Assembly: GCF_003148685.1 (NCBI RefSeq)
Contig: NZ_QGGR01000007.1
Coordinates: 186,001-250,000 of the forward strand
DNA: 64,000 nucleotides
Source: Actinoplanes xinjiangensis
GTDB taxonomy: Bacteria > Actinomycetota > Actinomycetes > Mycobacteriales > Micromonosporaceae
Direction: 5' to 3'
Shown here piece by piece: positions 22,463-32,190 of the stretch. The notes beneath the pieces are model-generated. The model ran no database searches. It was not told the DNA's origin and was given only the letters and a program-made list of their open reading frames with translations. The position numbers were made by a program, and so were the translations under genes. The stretch's first letter is position 1; every line of letters starts with the position of its first letter.

Positions 22463-25261
22463 GTGCGCTACCGCATCCTCGGTCCCCTCTCCATCATGGA
22501 CGGTGAACGGCAGGTGACGGCCGGACGGGACCGGGCCGTGCTCGCGACCCTGCTGCTGCGCCCGAACCGGATCGTCGCGCTCCGCGAACTGGCCGAGGCG
22601 GTCTGGGGCCCGCAGCCGCCCGCGACCGCCCGCAACCAGTTGCAGAACTGCGTGTCCCGGCTGCGGCGGGTGCTGCCGGCCGACGCGATTCTCACCGATC
22701 CGGCCGGCTACGGGATCCAGGCCGGACCGGACGATCTGGACAGTGTGGTCTTCCGGCGGCTCGTCGCGGCGGCGCGGGCCTTTTCCGACGAGGCGGCCGC
22801 GCGGACGGCGTACCGTAGGGCTCTGGGTCTGTGGCGCGGCGAAGCCTGCGCCGGCATCGACGCGCCGGCCGTGCGGCAGGCCGCCGCGACGCTCGACGAG
22901 GAGCACACGCTCGCCGTCGAGGACTGGATGGATCTGGAGCTGGCCGACGGGCACGCCGAGGAACTGGTGGCCGAGCTGGCGTCGCTGGTCGAACGGTTCC
23001 CGCTGCGGGAACGGCTGCGCGGCCGGCTGATGCTGGCGCTGCACGGCGCCGGACGGCAGGACGACGCGCTCGCCGAGTTCCATCGGGCCGCCGGCACTCT
23101 GCGTGATGAGCTGGGCATGGAGCCCGGGGAGGAACTACGGGCGGCACACCGGGAGGTCCTGTCCGGCGCGCCTTCCGGCGCTCACCGTCCGATTCGATGC
23201 CTTCCCCGTACGGTCGTCGACTTCACCGGCCGACATGAGGTGGTGACGCGTCTTCGAACCGTGGTCCGGGCCGGCGATCCGGCGGTGGTGGCGGTCGACG
23301 GGATGGCCGGTTCCGGCAAGACCACCCTGGCCCTGCACCTGGCGCTGCTGGCCGGCGACCGCTACCCCGACGCGCACCTCTTCGTCGACCTGCACGGTCA
23401 CAGCGAGCAGGCCCCGGCCGAACCGTCCGCGGCCCTGCACATGCTGCTGCGCCAGCTGGGCCTGCCCGCCGACGCCATCCCCGCCGATCCCGCCGGCCGG
23501 GCCGCCCGGTGGCGGGCCGAGGCCGCCCGTCGCCGGCTGCTCGTCGTGCTCGACAACGCCGCCTCGATCGCGCAGATCGCCGGCCTGCTGCCCGGTACCC
23601 CCGGCAGCCTGACCGTGGTGACCAGCCGCCGGCGGCTGCCCGGTCTGGCCGGCGCGCACCGGGAGTCGCTGCCACTGCTCGCCACCGGGGAGGCGGTCGC
23701 GCTGCTGGCCCGGATCGCCGGTGACCGGGTGCATGCGGAGCCGGCGGCGGCCATCGAGGTGGTGCGGCGTTGTGGTGGTCTGCCGTTGGCGGTCCGGCTG
23801 GCCGGGTCACGGCTCGCGCACCGGCCGCGCTGGCGGGTCGCCGACCTGCTGGCCCGGCTGACCACGGCGGCGCTCCCCGAACTGGCCGTGGAGAACCGCA
23901 CCGTGATCGGCGCGTTCGCGCTGTCCTACCAGGATCTCACCGAGCCGGCGCAGCGGTTGTTCCGGCTGCTCGGCGCACATCCGGGCACGACCGTCGACGC
24001 GCTCGCGGCGGCCGCCCTCACCGGGCTGTCGCTTTCCGAGGCGACCACGCTGCTCGCCGAACTGGCCGACGCCCGTCTCGTCGACGAGCCGGAACCGGGC
24101 GTCCACCGCCTGCACGAGTTGCTGCGCGAGTACGCGGCCGCGCTGCCCGGCCCGACCGGTGCCGCCGTGCTGGGGGTGCTCAATCTGGAGACGCACGTGC
24201 TGATGGCGACGATGACCGAGTCGTACCGGACGTTCGTCGAGCGTGACCTGGAGGCGATGCCGCTGCTGCGCCCCGACCTGGTCCGGGCGGTCGGTGACCC
24301 GGTGGCCCGGCTGGAACGCATCCGCGGCGACCTGGTGCGGTACCTCGACGCGGCGGTCCGGTCCGGGCAGTGCCAGTACGCCTGGTGGATCCCGCGGGCC
24401 GCCTGGTACGCCCTCTACTACCGCGGCTGGAACGACGACGTCGCCACCCTCAACGACCGCGGGCTCGCCGCCGCCCGGGAGCACGGTGACGAGGAGGCGG
24501 TGGCGCAGATGTCCAACCTGGTCGCCTCGTCCCACTACCGGGCCGGGTCGTACGGACTGGCGCTGCACCACCTGCGCCTGGGCATCGAGATCCGGCAGCG
24601 GCAGCGGAACCTGCGGGCCCTGTCGGTGCTCACCGGTAACCTCGCCGCCCTGCACATCGCCATGGAGCGGTTCTCCGAGGCGGTGGAGGCGGGGCTCGAG
24701 TGTCTGCGGCTGCGCAGTCTCGCCCGGATGCGGGTCGGCCCACCGGTCACCCTGCAGATGTCGATCGCCTACCAGCGGCTCGGCCGGTGGCGGGAGGCGC
24801 TGCGGATGGACCGGCTCGGGCTGCTCGGTGCGCTGCGCCCGGGTGACGAGCATCTGCGGGCCGGGTCCCTGGTCGGCATCCAGCGCAGCCGGCGGGCGCT
24901 CGGCGAGATCACCCCGCAGGTTGCCGAACGTTATCTGGGGGTGGCGCTGCGACTGGCGCTGCGCCAGGGGCTGACCCTGTTCGAGGCGGAGACCCGGATG
25001 GAGATCGGCAACGTCCTCACCGAGCAGGACCGGTACGGGGAGGCTCTGGACCAGCATCGGCGGGCGCTCGACGTGGCCCGGCGGGCCGGTGAGGTCAACT
25101 ACGAGGCGGACTTCCGGCACGACTACGCGACCACGCTGCTGCGCTCCGGGGACGTGGCGGCCGCGCGGGCGGAGTACGAACGGTCGCTGGCCGTGGCGCG
25201 GAAGCGGGGGCAGCCGTACGCGGTGGCCCGGGCCACGGCGGGTCTCGCCGGATGTAGTTGA
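22463..25261 (+). CDS. AfsR/SARP-type regulator (HTH-BTAD-NB-ARC-TPR)
   Basis: 932 aa multidomain regulator. Residues 1-90 are an OmpR-like winged helix (MRYRILGPLSIMDGERQVTA, ALRELAEAVWGPQPP), 95-240 the bacterial transcriptional activation domain (RLRGRLMLALHGAGRQDDAL, ELGMEPGEELRAAHREVL). An NB-ARC ATPase follows with Walker A GMAGSGKTT near residue 280, Walker B RLLVVLDNA and the GLP motif RCGGLPLAVRLAGSRL. The last third is TPR-like. Such proteins activate secondary metabolism or stress genes. No biosynthetic cluster is visible beside it, so it appears to be an orphan regulator. Start GTG 22463. Confidence 0.93.
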   Translation: MRYRILGPLSIMDGERQVTAGRDRAVLATLLLRPNRIVALRELAEAVWGPQPPATARNQLQNCVSRLRRVLPADAILTDPAGYGIQAGPDDLDSVVFRRLVAAARAFSDEAAARTAYRRALGLWRGEACAGIDAPAVRQAAATLDEEHTLAVEDWMDLELADGHAEELVAELASLVERFPLRERLRGRLMLALHGAGRQDDALAEFHRAAGTLRDELGMEPGEELRAAHREVLSGAPSGAHRPIRCLPRTVVDFTGRHEVVTRLRTVVRAGDPAVVAVDGMAGSGKTTLALHLALLAGDRYPDAHLFVDLHGHSEQAPAEPSAALHMLLRQLGLPADAIPADPAGRAARWRAEAARRRLLVVLDNAASIAQIAGLLPGTPGSLTVVTSRRRLPGLAGAHRESLPLLATGEAVALLARIAGDRVHAEPAAAIEVVRRCGGLPLAVRLAGSRLAHRPRWRVADLLARLTTAALPELAVENRTVIGAFALSYQDLTEPAQRLFRLLGAHPGTTVDALAAAALTGLSLSEATTLLAELADARLVDEPEPGVHRLHELLREYAAALPGPTGAAVLGVLNLETHVLMATMTESYRTFVERDLEAMPLLRPDLVRAVGDPVARLERIRGDLVRYLDAAVRSGQCQYAWWIPRAAWYALYYRGWNDDVATLNDRGLAAAREHGDEEAVAQMSNLVASSHYRAGSYGLALHHLRLGIEIRQRQRNLRALSVLTGNLAALHIAMERFSEAVEAGLECLRLRSLARMRVGPPVTLQMSIAYQRLGRWREALRMDRLGLLGALRPGDEHLRAGSLVGIQRSRRALGEITPQVAERYLGVALRLALRQGLTLFEAETRMEIGNVLTEQDRYGEALDQHRRALDVARRAGEVNYEADFRHDYATTLLRSGDVAAARAEYERSLAVARKRGQPYAVARATAGLAGCS

Positions 25262-25284
25262 CAAACCCGCTTAAACTGGACCTT

Positions 25285-27531
25285 ATGGACGATCCGCCGA
25301 TTGTCGAGCTGCGCGTACACGGGGTCGGTGGCACGTCCCCGGCCGCTCTGCTGGGCACCCCGGTCTACCGGCAGGTGTGGGGCGACCGGATCGCGGGCTT
25401 CTACGCCGCCGCCACACCACGCCGGGGCCGCAACGTCGAGGCGTACTGCTGGGGCGGCATGACCTCGCGCAGCAGCTCCCGCGTCCTGTGGCTGCTGCTG
25501 TTCCCGTTCATGCTGGTCAACGTCGCGGGCTGGACCTGCTCGGCGCGGATCCGCCGGGACCGGTGGATGTTCGCGGTGCACCGGGCGTGCGCGCGGCTGA
25601 CCGCGCTGGCGGTCACCCTGAACCTCCTGCTGATCGGCGCGATGGCCGCCGTCGACGTGTGGGCGTACCAGTTCTGCGGCCAGGACCTGCCCGGGTCGGC
25701 ACTGTGGATCAAACGGGTGCTCCACGCACCGGCGCATCATCCGGATCCCGGCCGACGGGTCGTCATCGGTGCCGGTCTGGTGCTCGCCAATCTGCTGGTG
25801 ATCGCGTTGCTGGCGCAGCGGACGCGCAGTCGCTACGAGGACGTCTCGCCGGTCGGTGCGCCGGCCCGGACCCCGATGCGGATCAGCGCGGCCGCCCTGC
25901 CGGACGGCGTCGCCGACCCGCGGTTCTACGACGGTCAGGCCAGCGTCCGGCGGCTCGCCGGCCTGCACCTGGGCGCCGGGCTGGCGTGGCTGGCCCTGTT
26001 CCTGGCGTTCGTCGGCGGTGGTGGCCGGTTGCACGTCGCGGTGGTGCCACCGGCCGTGGTTCTCGCCGTCGTGCTGGTGCTGGTCGCGTGCGAGTCGGCC
26101 GGGGAGCGGCTGGTGTATCCGCTGATCGTGGTCGCCGCCGTGGTGGCCGCCGGGGTCGCCGGATGGGTGTGGATCGGGGCGCCGATCGGTGCGGTCACCG
26201 GTCACCTGCCGGGCATGCTGCAGGTGGTACGGGCGACCTTCGGCCTGATCCTCGTCCTGGCCGTCGCGCGGGTGCTGCTCATGCCGGTGATCGTGCTGCT
26301 GCGAGTGCTCGGTGTCCGGCGCGGCGCGGACCGGGGCCCCGGCGTCCGGGTGCTCCGGAAGTGGCATGTGGCGCCGTTCGTGGTGGCCGTGCTCAGCCTC
26401 GTCAGCATCAACGCCGTCGGACTGGGCTTACTGATCGCCATCGGTAAGGGGCTCGGATCGGTGAAGTGGACCGCCGTCGGTCCGGTGGGCGCCGACCGGC
26501 TGGCGATGTTCCCGTTCCTGCCTGCGGCGACCCCGTGGCTCACGCTGGTCCCCGGAGCGGTGCTGGCGGTGTTTCTGCTGGTCGAGGCGGTGCGGTGGGC
26601 ATTGGCCGGTCGTGGCGGTCTGACCGGGCCGATCATCGCGGAGTTCGCCGGGCGCGCCGACGCCGGACCGCCGCCACAGCCGCCCTGGGACACGTGGCGC
26701 CGCAGCGCCCTGCCGACGCATCCCGGCCAGTCGGCGGAATGCCGGGAACGGGGGTGGGAATGGGTCCGCACGATCGCCCGGGCCCGGCGGATGGCCGGCT
26801 TCCCCTCGGGCGCCCGCTACCTGACGGCCGGCATCGTGGTGAGCGTCCTGCTGGTCCCGGCGCTGTATCTGGCCTCCGGGGCCCGGCGCGCCCCGGAAAG
26901 TCTGACGGACGCCGACGACACGGCCGTCTGGCTCGCCGTGATGATCCCGGTAGCCGGGGTGCTGATGCTACGACTGGGCTGGCAGCGCCCCGGCGCACGC
27001 CGGTGGCTCGGCGTGCTGTGGGACGTCGGCACGTTCTGGCCGCGGGCCTTCCACCCGTTCGCCCCGCCCTGCTACGCCGAGCGGGCCGTCCCCGATCTCC
27101 AGCGCCGCATCCGCTGGCTGCACGACAACGGTGCCCGGGTGCTGCTCGTCGGGCACAGTCAGGGCAGTGTCCTGGCCGCGGCCGCCCTGGCCCAGCAACG
27201 CGACACCGCCGACACGGTGCTGGTCACCTTCGGTTCACCGCTGAGCACCCTGTACGGGTGGGGGTTTCCCGCCTGGATCAATCGCGACCTGTACGACCGG
27301 GTCAAGGGGCACTGGGTCAACTACTCGTACCGCACCGACTACATCGGCGGTCCGATCGGGGACGGCGAGGTCGACGTTCCGCTACCGGATCCGGGGACGT
27401 CCTGGTACCTGTGCGGTGAGCCGCTGCCGCCGCTGCGCCGCCACACCGGCTACTGGTCCGACGACGCCATGTGGGAGCGCATCGACAAGGTGGCGGCCGC
27501 ACCCCGCGCCGACATCCCGGTCCTGTTCTGA
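25285..27531 (+). CDS. Multipass membrane protein with alpha/beta-hydrolase domain
   Basis: 748 aa. The N-terminus starts an alpha/beta fold (PIVELRVHGVGGTSPAALLG), then about eight or nine membrane helices (roughly residues 70-530) interrupt the chain, and the C-terminal part resumes the hydrolase with the nucleophile elbow LLVGHSQGSVLAAAAL and LVTFGSPLSTLYGWGFP. This suggests a serine hydrolase (lipase or esterase) facing the cytoplasm, split around a membrane domain. ATG 25285 has no ribosome site; TAAACT lies 7 nt upstream, as in leaderless actinobacterial mRNAs. It follows the AfsR-like gene by 23 bp. Substrate unknown. Confidence 0.8.
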   Translation: MDDPPIVELRVHGVGGTSPAALLGTPVYRQVWGDRIAGFYAAATPRRGRNVEAYCWGGMTSRSSSRVLWLLLFPFMLVNVAGWTCSARIRRDRWMFAVHRACARLTALAVTLNLLLIGAMAAVDVWAYQFCGQDLPGSALWIKRVLHAPAHHPDPGRRVVIGAGLVLANLLVIALLAQRTRSRYEDVSPVGAPARTPMRISAAALPDGVADPRFYDGQASVRRLAGLHLGAGLAWLALFLAFVGGGGRLHVAVVPPAVVLAVVLVLVACESAGERLVYPLIVVAAVVAAGVAGWVWIGAPIGAVTGHLPGMLQVVRATFGLILVLAVARVLLMPVIVLLRVLGVRRGADRGPGVRVLRKWHVAPFVVAVLSLVSINAVGLGLLIAIGKGLGSVKWTAVGPVGADRLAMFPFLPAATPWLTLVPGAVLAVFLLVEAVRWALAGRGGLTGPIIAEFAGRADAGPPPQPPWDTWRRSALPTHPGQSAECRERGWEWVRTIARARRMAGFPSGARYLTAGIVVSVLLVPALYLASGARRAPESLTDADDTAVWLAVMIPVAGVLMLRLGWQRPGARRWLGVLWDVGTFWPRAFHPFAPPCYAERAVPDLQRRIRWLHDNGARVLLVGHSQGSVLAAAALAQQRDTADTVLVTFGSPLSTLYGWGFPAWINRDLYDRVKGHWVNYSYRTDYIGGPIGDGEVDVPLPDPGTSWYLCGEPLPPLRRHTGYWSDDAMWERIDKVAAAPRADIPVLF

Positions 27532-27547
27532 CTCCGGCGCCGCCGTT

Positions 27548-28963
27548 TCAGGCACTCGCCAGGGCCGGGGTGCTCTCGACGGGTGCCGCCGCCCGGCCCG
27601 GCACCAGCAGTGACACCCCGAACGCCGCCGCACTCGCGCCCGCCAGCATCAGGAACGCCATCGTGTAGCCGGTCTCCGCGGGCAGGCCGTGCGGGCCCGG
27701 GTGGGCGGTGACGATCGCGCTGACCAGAGCCGTGCCGATCGACGCGCCGATCGTGCGGATGTTGGTGTTCATGCCGCTCGCCGCACCGGTCTGGTGCCGC
27801 GGGACGCTCTGCACGATCAGGTTGATCATCGATGAGTAGATCAGGCCGAGACCGATCCCGAACACCGCCGCCGCCAGCGCGACCGTCCATTTCTGATCAT
27901 GTGCCAGGGCCAGCGTGAGGCAGGCCAGGGTGCCCATCGCCGAACCCCACAGCAGCTGCGCCTTGTTGCTCACCCACCGGGTCAGCGGACCGCTCAGCGA
28001 CCCGAAGACCGCCATCGCCACCAGCATCGGCGCCATCAGCAGGCCGGCGCCGGTCACGGTCGCGCCGAAGCCGTACCCGGAGACCGCCGGCACCTGCATC
28101 AGCTGCGGCAGGAACGCGAACACCCCGAACATCGCGGCCCCGAACAGCATCGCCGCCAGGTTGGTGGTCCAGACCGCGGGCAGCCGCATCATCCGCATGT
28201 CGATCAACGGCTCCGCGGCGCGCAACTCGGCCGCCATCCATCCGGCCAGCAGGACCACGGCCAGGGCGAACAACGCGATCGTACGCCCGGAGCCCCATCC
28301 CCAGACGGCGCCCTTGCTCAGCGGCAGCAGCAGTGCGACGAGCCAGCCGGCCAGCAGGAACGCCGACAGGATGTTGATCCGCCCCGGGCTGCGCACCGGT
28401 GACGCGGGGACGACCCGCCAGGCCACGGCGCCGACGACGGTCACCACCGCCATCGGGATCCAGAACAGCCAGCGCCAGTCGAGGAGCCCGACGATCGGGC
28501 CGGCCAGCACGATGCCGACGCCGCTGCCGGTGGCGATGACCGCGGCCATGGTGCCGATCGCGGACGCCACCCGGTCCGGCGGGAACTCGTCCCGGATGAT
28601 CCCGAACGAGACGGGGAAGACGGCGGCGCCCAGCCCCTGGAGCACGCGGGCGCCGATCAGCACGCCGATGGTCGGGGCGAGCGCGGCGACCAGACAGCCG
28701 AGGGCGATGGCGGCGAGCGCGACCAGCAGGGTGCGGTCCTTGCCGATGATGTCGGCGACCCGGCCCATCAGCGGGGTGGCCACCGAGGCGGCCAGCAACC
28801 AGGCGGTGAGCACCCAGGTGACCGTGCCGGTGGAGGTGTGCAGGTCCTGCTGGATGGTCGGCAGCACCGGGGTGAGCAGGCTCTGCATCAGCGCGAACGC
28901 GGCAGCGGCCGCGGCCAGAACCGCGAAGGTCGCCCGTGGTGTGGCCTGATAAAGTCGAGGCAT
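27548..28963 (-). CDS. MFS drug exporter, DHA2 (EmrB/QacA) type
   Basis: 471 aa with about 14 membrane helices. Family marks are LTPVLPTIQQDLHTSTGTVTW in helix 1, the motif GRVADIIGKDR between helices 2 and 3, and GARVLQGLGAAVFPVSFGII; helix 5 carries GSGVGIVLAGPIVGLLDWRW (antiporter motif C). It should export hydrophobic drugs with proton antiport. Divergent from a TetR gene with a repeated GAGGCATGCCTC palindrome over its start codon, so it is the likely TetR target. Confidence 0.92.
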   Translation of the reverse strand: MPRLYQATPRATFAVLAAAAAAFALMQSLLTPVLPTIQQDLHTSTGTVTWVLTAWLLAASVATPLMGRVADIIGKDRTLLVALAAIALGCLVAALAPTIGVLIGARVLQGLGAAVFPVSFGIIRDEFPPDRVASAIGTMAAVIATGSGVGIVLAGPIVGLLDWRWLFWIPMAVVTVVGAVAWRVVPASPVRSPGRINILSAFLLAGWLVALLLPLSKGAVWGWGSGRTIALFALAVVLLAGWMAAELRAAEPLIDMRMMRLPAVWTTNLAAMLFGAAMFGVFAFLPQLMQVPAVSGYGFGATVTGAGLLMAPMLVAMAVFGSLSGPLTRWVSNKAQLLWGSAMGTLACLTLALAHDQKWTVALAAAVFGIGLGLIYSSMINLIVQSVPRHQTGAASGMNTNIRTIGASIGTALVSAIVTAHPGPHGLPAETGYTMAFLMLAGASAAAFGVSLLVPGRAAAPVESTPALASA

Positions 28964-28991
28964 GCCTCCACATTACCGGAGGCATGCCTCC
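28957..28991. promoter_or_regulatory. Two TetR operators with core GAGGCATGCCTC
   Basis: GAGGCATGCCTC at 28957-28968 and GGAGGCATGCCTCC at 28978-28991, about 22 bp centre to centre. The first overlaps the MFS start codon, the second lies 20 bp before the TetR start. Strong repression of the exporter is expected. Confidence 0.65.
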
Positions 28992-29011
28992 GCTACACAA
29001 GGGATATTCGG

Positions 29012-29572
29012 ATGACCGAGACGCCGATCACCGTGCGCCGGCCCCAGCGAGCCGACGCACGGCGCAACTTCGACGCCCTCCTCGCCGCCGCCCGCGACGC
29101 GTTCGCCGCCAACGGCGCCGACACGTCGCTGGAGGAGATCGCGAAGAAGGCCGGCGTCGGCGTCGGCACCCTCTACCGCAACTTCCCGACCCGGCAGGAC
29201 CTGATCGAGGCGGTGTACGTGGAGGAGGTCACCCGCCTCAGCGAAGCCGCCGAGGCCGTCGCCGGCCGGCCGCCGTGGGAGGCACTGCGCGCCTGGCTGG
29301 AGCGTTTCGTGGACTACGTGGCCACCAAGCGCGCCATCATCGACCTGCTCAACCGCGATTCGGAGATGTTCGGCGCCTGCCGCGCACTGATGTATGCGGC
29401 CGGTGAGCCCCTGTTCGCCCGAGCCCAGCAGGCCGGCGAGGTACGCCCCGACGCCGCCTTCGACGACGTCCTGCGCCTGGTCTCCGGCCTGAGCTCGGCC
29501 GCCTTCGTCGACGACGCCCAGCGCCACCGCGTCCTCGACATCGCCCTCGACGGCCTCCGCACCCACCGCTGA
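29012..29572 (+). CDS. TetR-family repressor of the DHA2 exporter (predicted)
   Basis: 186 aa. The HTH lies at about residues 35-60 (TSLEEIAKKAGVGVGTLYRN, then FPTRQDLIEAVY), the typical actinobacterial TetR pattern; residues 75-186 form the ligand domain (WLERFVDYVATKRAIIDLLN). It is divergent from the exporter at 28963 with two palindromes between them. ATG 29012 is the first start after the operators. The 3' end runs into degenerate copies of the hairpin repeat family. Confidence 0.88.
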   Translation: MTETPITVRRPQRADARRNFDALLAAARDAFAANGADTSLEEIAKKAGVGVGTLYRNFPTRQDLIEAVYVEEVTRLSEAAEAVAGRPPWEALRAWLERFVDYVATKRAIIDLLNRDSEMFGACRALMYAAGEPLFARAQQAGEVRPDAAFDDVLRLVSGLSSAAFVDDAQRHRVLDIALDGLRTHR

Positions 29573-29590
29573 CAACACCCCGAGACGACC

Positions 29591-29721
29591 CGGCCGACTG
29601 CCTCCGCTGTCAGCGCCCGAGACGAACCGGCCGACTGCCGCCGCTGACCGCGGCCGAGACGGACCCGGCTGGCTCTCACCGCTGTCAAAAGCGTGCTGAG
29701 ACAGCGGTGAGAGCCAGCCGG
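29591..29721. repeat. Degenerate repeat units ending in a perfect 22-bp hairpin
   Basis: Two decayed units (CCGGCCGACTGCC...CCGCTG...CGAGACG, about 38 bp each) precede a perfect hairpin with arms at 29665-29686 and 29700-29721, loop 13 nt, core GGCTCTCACCGCTGTC. It belongs to the same family as the array at 17428-17815 and the hairpin at 39875. It lies between convergent genes, so it may end transcription from both sides. Confidence 0.8.
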
Positions 29722-29776
29722 TAGGGACGGCGACGGCCCGGCACCCGCAGCGGGGCACCGGGCCGGACCGTGACGG

Positions 29777-30886
29777 TCACTTGGTGAGCGGCGCCAGCTT
29801 CGGGTCGTCGGCGTACGCCTCGGCGGCGGAGTCCTTGGTGACGATGACCGGCGGCAGCAGGTACGCGGGCACGACCTTGACCCCGTTGTCGTACGACTTG
29901 GTGTCGTTGACCTGCGGCGTGGCACCGGTCTGCAGCGTCTTGACCATGTTGATGGTCTCGGCGACGAGCTTGCGGGTGTCCTTGTTGATCGTCGAGTACT
30001 GCTCACCCGCCATGATCGACCGCACCGACTCCACCTCGGAGTCCTGTCCGGTGACGACCGGGATCGGCTTGCCGGCGCCCTTCACCGAGGTGATGATCGC
30101 GCGGGCCAGGGTGTCGTTGGGCGACAGCACGCCGTCCAGGGTCTTGCTGCCGTAGGTGGAGGTGAGCAGCGCGTCCATCCGGCTCTGCGCGTTCTCCGCC
30201 TTCCAGCCCTGCGTCGCGGTCTGCTTCACCTCGGTCTGCCCCGACCCGACGATCACGTCACCGGAGTCGATGGCCGGCTTCAGCACCTCCATGGCGCCGT
30301 TGAAGAACACCCCGGAGTTGTTGTCGTCGGGCGAGCCGGAGAACAGCTCGATCGTCCACGGCCCGGTCGCCTTCTTGGCCTTCATGCCGTCCAGCAGCGC
30401 CTGACCCTGCAGCTGGCCGACCTTGAAGTTGTCGAAGGCGATGTAGTAGTCGATGTTCGGCGTGTTGGTGATCAGCCGGTCGTAGGCGATGACCAGGGCG
30501 CCGGACTGTTTGGCCTGCTCGACCTGGGTGGACAGCTGCGCGGCGTCGGTCGCGCCGATCACGATGACCTTCGCACCCTTGGTCACCATCGCGGTGATCT
30601 GGGCCTGCTGGTCGGCGACGGTGGTGGAGGCACCGGCGTACTGGACGTCGGACTGGAACCCGGCCTCCTTGAGCCCGTTGGTGAACAGGTCACCGGCGAG
30701 CACCCAGTTCTCCGAGGTCTTCGACGGCAGCGCCACACCGATCAGCGCGTCCTTCGCGAACCCGGCGGCCGGCGCTCCGGACGAGCCGCCGGCGGGGGTG
30801 GAGCCTTCCCGGTCGTTGTTGCAGCCGGCGGCCACCATGACCGCGGCAACACCTACGGCAAGGACCTTTACCAGAGTTGTACGCAT
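29777..30886 (-). CDS. Sugar ABC transporter substrate-binding lipoprotein (ChvE/XylF-like)
   Basis: 369 aa. MRTTLVKVLAVGVAAVMVAAGC is a lipoprotein signal with lipidated Cys22, so the binding protein is tethered outside the membrane. The mature part is a periplasmic-binding-protein type 1 fold: IGVALPSKTSENWVLAGDLF, VIVIGATDAAQL, AYDRLITNTPNIDYYIAFDN, FSGSPDDNNSGVFFNGAMEV and VVTGQDSEVESVRSI. The style matches multiple-monosaccharide binding proteins (ChvE) that work with GguA/GguB. It is the last gene of the operon, 8 bp after the permease. Confidence 0.93.
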   Translation of the reverse strand: MRTTLVKVLAVGVAAVMVAAGCNNDREGSTPAGGSSGAPAAGFAKDALIGVALPSKTSENWVLAGDLFTNGLKEAGFQSDVQYAGASTTVADQQAQITAMVTKGAKVIVIGATDAAQLSTQVEQAKQSGALVIAYDRLITNTPNIDYYIAFDNFKVGQLQGQALLDGMKAKKATGPWTIELFSGSPDDNNSGVFFNGAMEVLKPAIDSGDVIVGSGQTEVKQTATQGWKAENAQSRMDALLTSTYGSKTLDGVLSPNDTLARAIITSVKGAGKPIPVVTGQDSEVESVRSIMAGEQYSTINKDTRKLVAETINMVKTLQTGATPQVNDTKSYDNGVKVVPAYLLPPVIVTKDSAAEAYADDPKLAPLTK

Positions 30887-30894
30887 CGAACAGC

Positions 30895-32190
30895 TCACTT
30901 TCTCGCAAGGGAACCGGTGGGGCTGGGTGCCGGGGGAGCGGCGGGGGCGGGCGGATCCTCGCGACGGAACCGCCGCGTGAGCGAACCGATGATCGAGAAG
31001 CGGCCCTGTTTCTTGTTGTAGACGTCGAGCGCGACGGCGCCGAGCAGGAACAGGCCCTTGATGATCTGGACCATGTCGGCGCCGGTGCCGATGAGCTGAA
31101 GCCCGTTGTTGAGCACGGCCATGACCAGGCCGCCGACGATGGAGCCGCTGACCGTGCCGAGACCGCCGGAGACGGCCGCGCCACCGATGAAGACGGCCGC
31201 GATGGCGTCGAGTTCCCAGCTGAGACCGTCCTGCGGGCCGGAGGCCGTGGACCGGGCCACGAAGATCATTCCGGCGAGCGCAGCGAGCACACCCATGTTG
31301 GTCATCACCAGGAAGTTCACCCGGCGCAGCTGGACACCGGAGAGTTCGGCGGCGCGGGCGTTGCCACCGACGGCGTAGATGTGGCGGCCGCCCGCGGTGT
31401 TGCGGGTGTAGAAGGAGTAGGCGATCACCAGGATGGCGAGGATGATGCCGGAGACCGGGAAGCTGGTGCCGACCCGTCCACCGGCGAACCGCAGCGTGGC
31501 GAAGACGATGACGCCGAGCATGATCGCCAGCCGTAGCACCGAGATCCACACCGGAGCGGGCTCGGCGCCCTCCATCTGCGAGCGGACCCGCCGGGATTGC
31601 CACTCCCGCCACGCCACCGCGGCGCACAGCAGCAGACCGAGCAGCAGGGTCAGGTTGTTGTAGCCGGTCTCCGGGCCGAACTCGGGCAGGTATCCGGCGC
31701 CGATGGTCCGGAACCCCTGGGGAACCGGGACGGTGTCGGCGTTACCGATGTACTGGTTGCCGCCACGGAACAGCAGCATGCCGGCGAGCGTGACGATGAA
31801 CGCCGGCACGCCGATGTAGGCGACCCAGAAGCCCTGCCAGGCGCCGATCAGGGCGCCGACCGCCAGCCCGAGGACGATGCCGGCCGGCCACGGAACGTCG
31901 TATTCCTGCATGGCCTTGGCCACGACGATGCCGACGAACGCGGCCACCGAGCCCACCGACAGGTCGATGTGACCGGCGACGATCACCATGAGCATGCCGA
32001 TGGACAGGATCGAGATGTACGCGTACTGCTGGGTGAGCGCGATCAGGTTGCCCGAGGTGAGGGTCAGCCCGTTCGTGGCGATCTGGAAGTACACGATGAT
32101 CGCCAGCAGCGTGAAGATCATCCCGAACTGGCGGGCGTTGGAGGTCGTACCCCCGAAGAGGTTCTTCTGCAGGTCTCGTATGCGGCTCAT
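30895..32190 (-). CDS. Sugar ABC transporter permease (GguB/XylH-like)
   Basis: 431 aa, about ten membrane helices. Motifs of the BPD_transp_2 family are present: SIGMLMVIVAGHIDLSVGSV near the N-terminus and GGRHIYAVGGNARAAELSGV, the conserved cytoplasmic coupling segment, followed by GGLGTVSGSIVGGLVMAVLN. The length (over 400 aa rather than about 330) is typical of the multiple-sugar GguB subgroup. The gene overlaps the ATPase gene by 4 bp (ATGA) upstream and is followed by the binding protein, completing an importer. The C-terminus is a Pro/Ala-rich tail. Confidence 0.93.
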   Translation of the reverse strand: MSRIRDLQKNLFGGTTSNARQFGMIFTLLAIIVYFQIATNGLTLTSGNLIALTQQYAYISILSIGMLMVIVAGHIDLSVGSVAAFVGIVVAKAMQEYDVPWPAGIVLGLAVGALIGAWQGFWVAYIGVPAFIVTLAGMLLFRGGNQYIGNADTVPVPQGFRTIGAGYLPEFGPETGYNNLTLLLGLLLCAAVAWREWQSRRVRSQMEGAEPAPVWISVLRLAIMLGVIVFATLRFAGGRVGTSFPVSGIILAILVIAYSFYTRNTAGGRHIYAVGGNARAAELSGVQLRRVNFLVMTNMGVLAALAGMIFVARSTASGPQDGLSWELDAIAAVFIGGAAVSGGLGTVSGSIVGGLVMAVLNNGLQLIGTGADMVQIIKGLFLLGAVALDVYNKKQGRFSIIGSLTRRFRREDPPAPAAPPAPSPTGSLARK

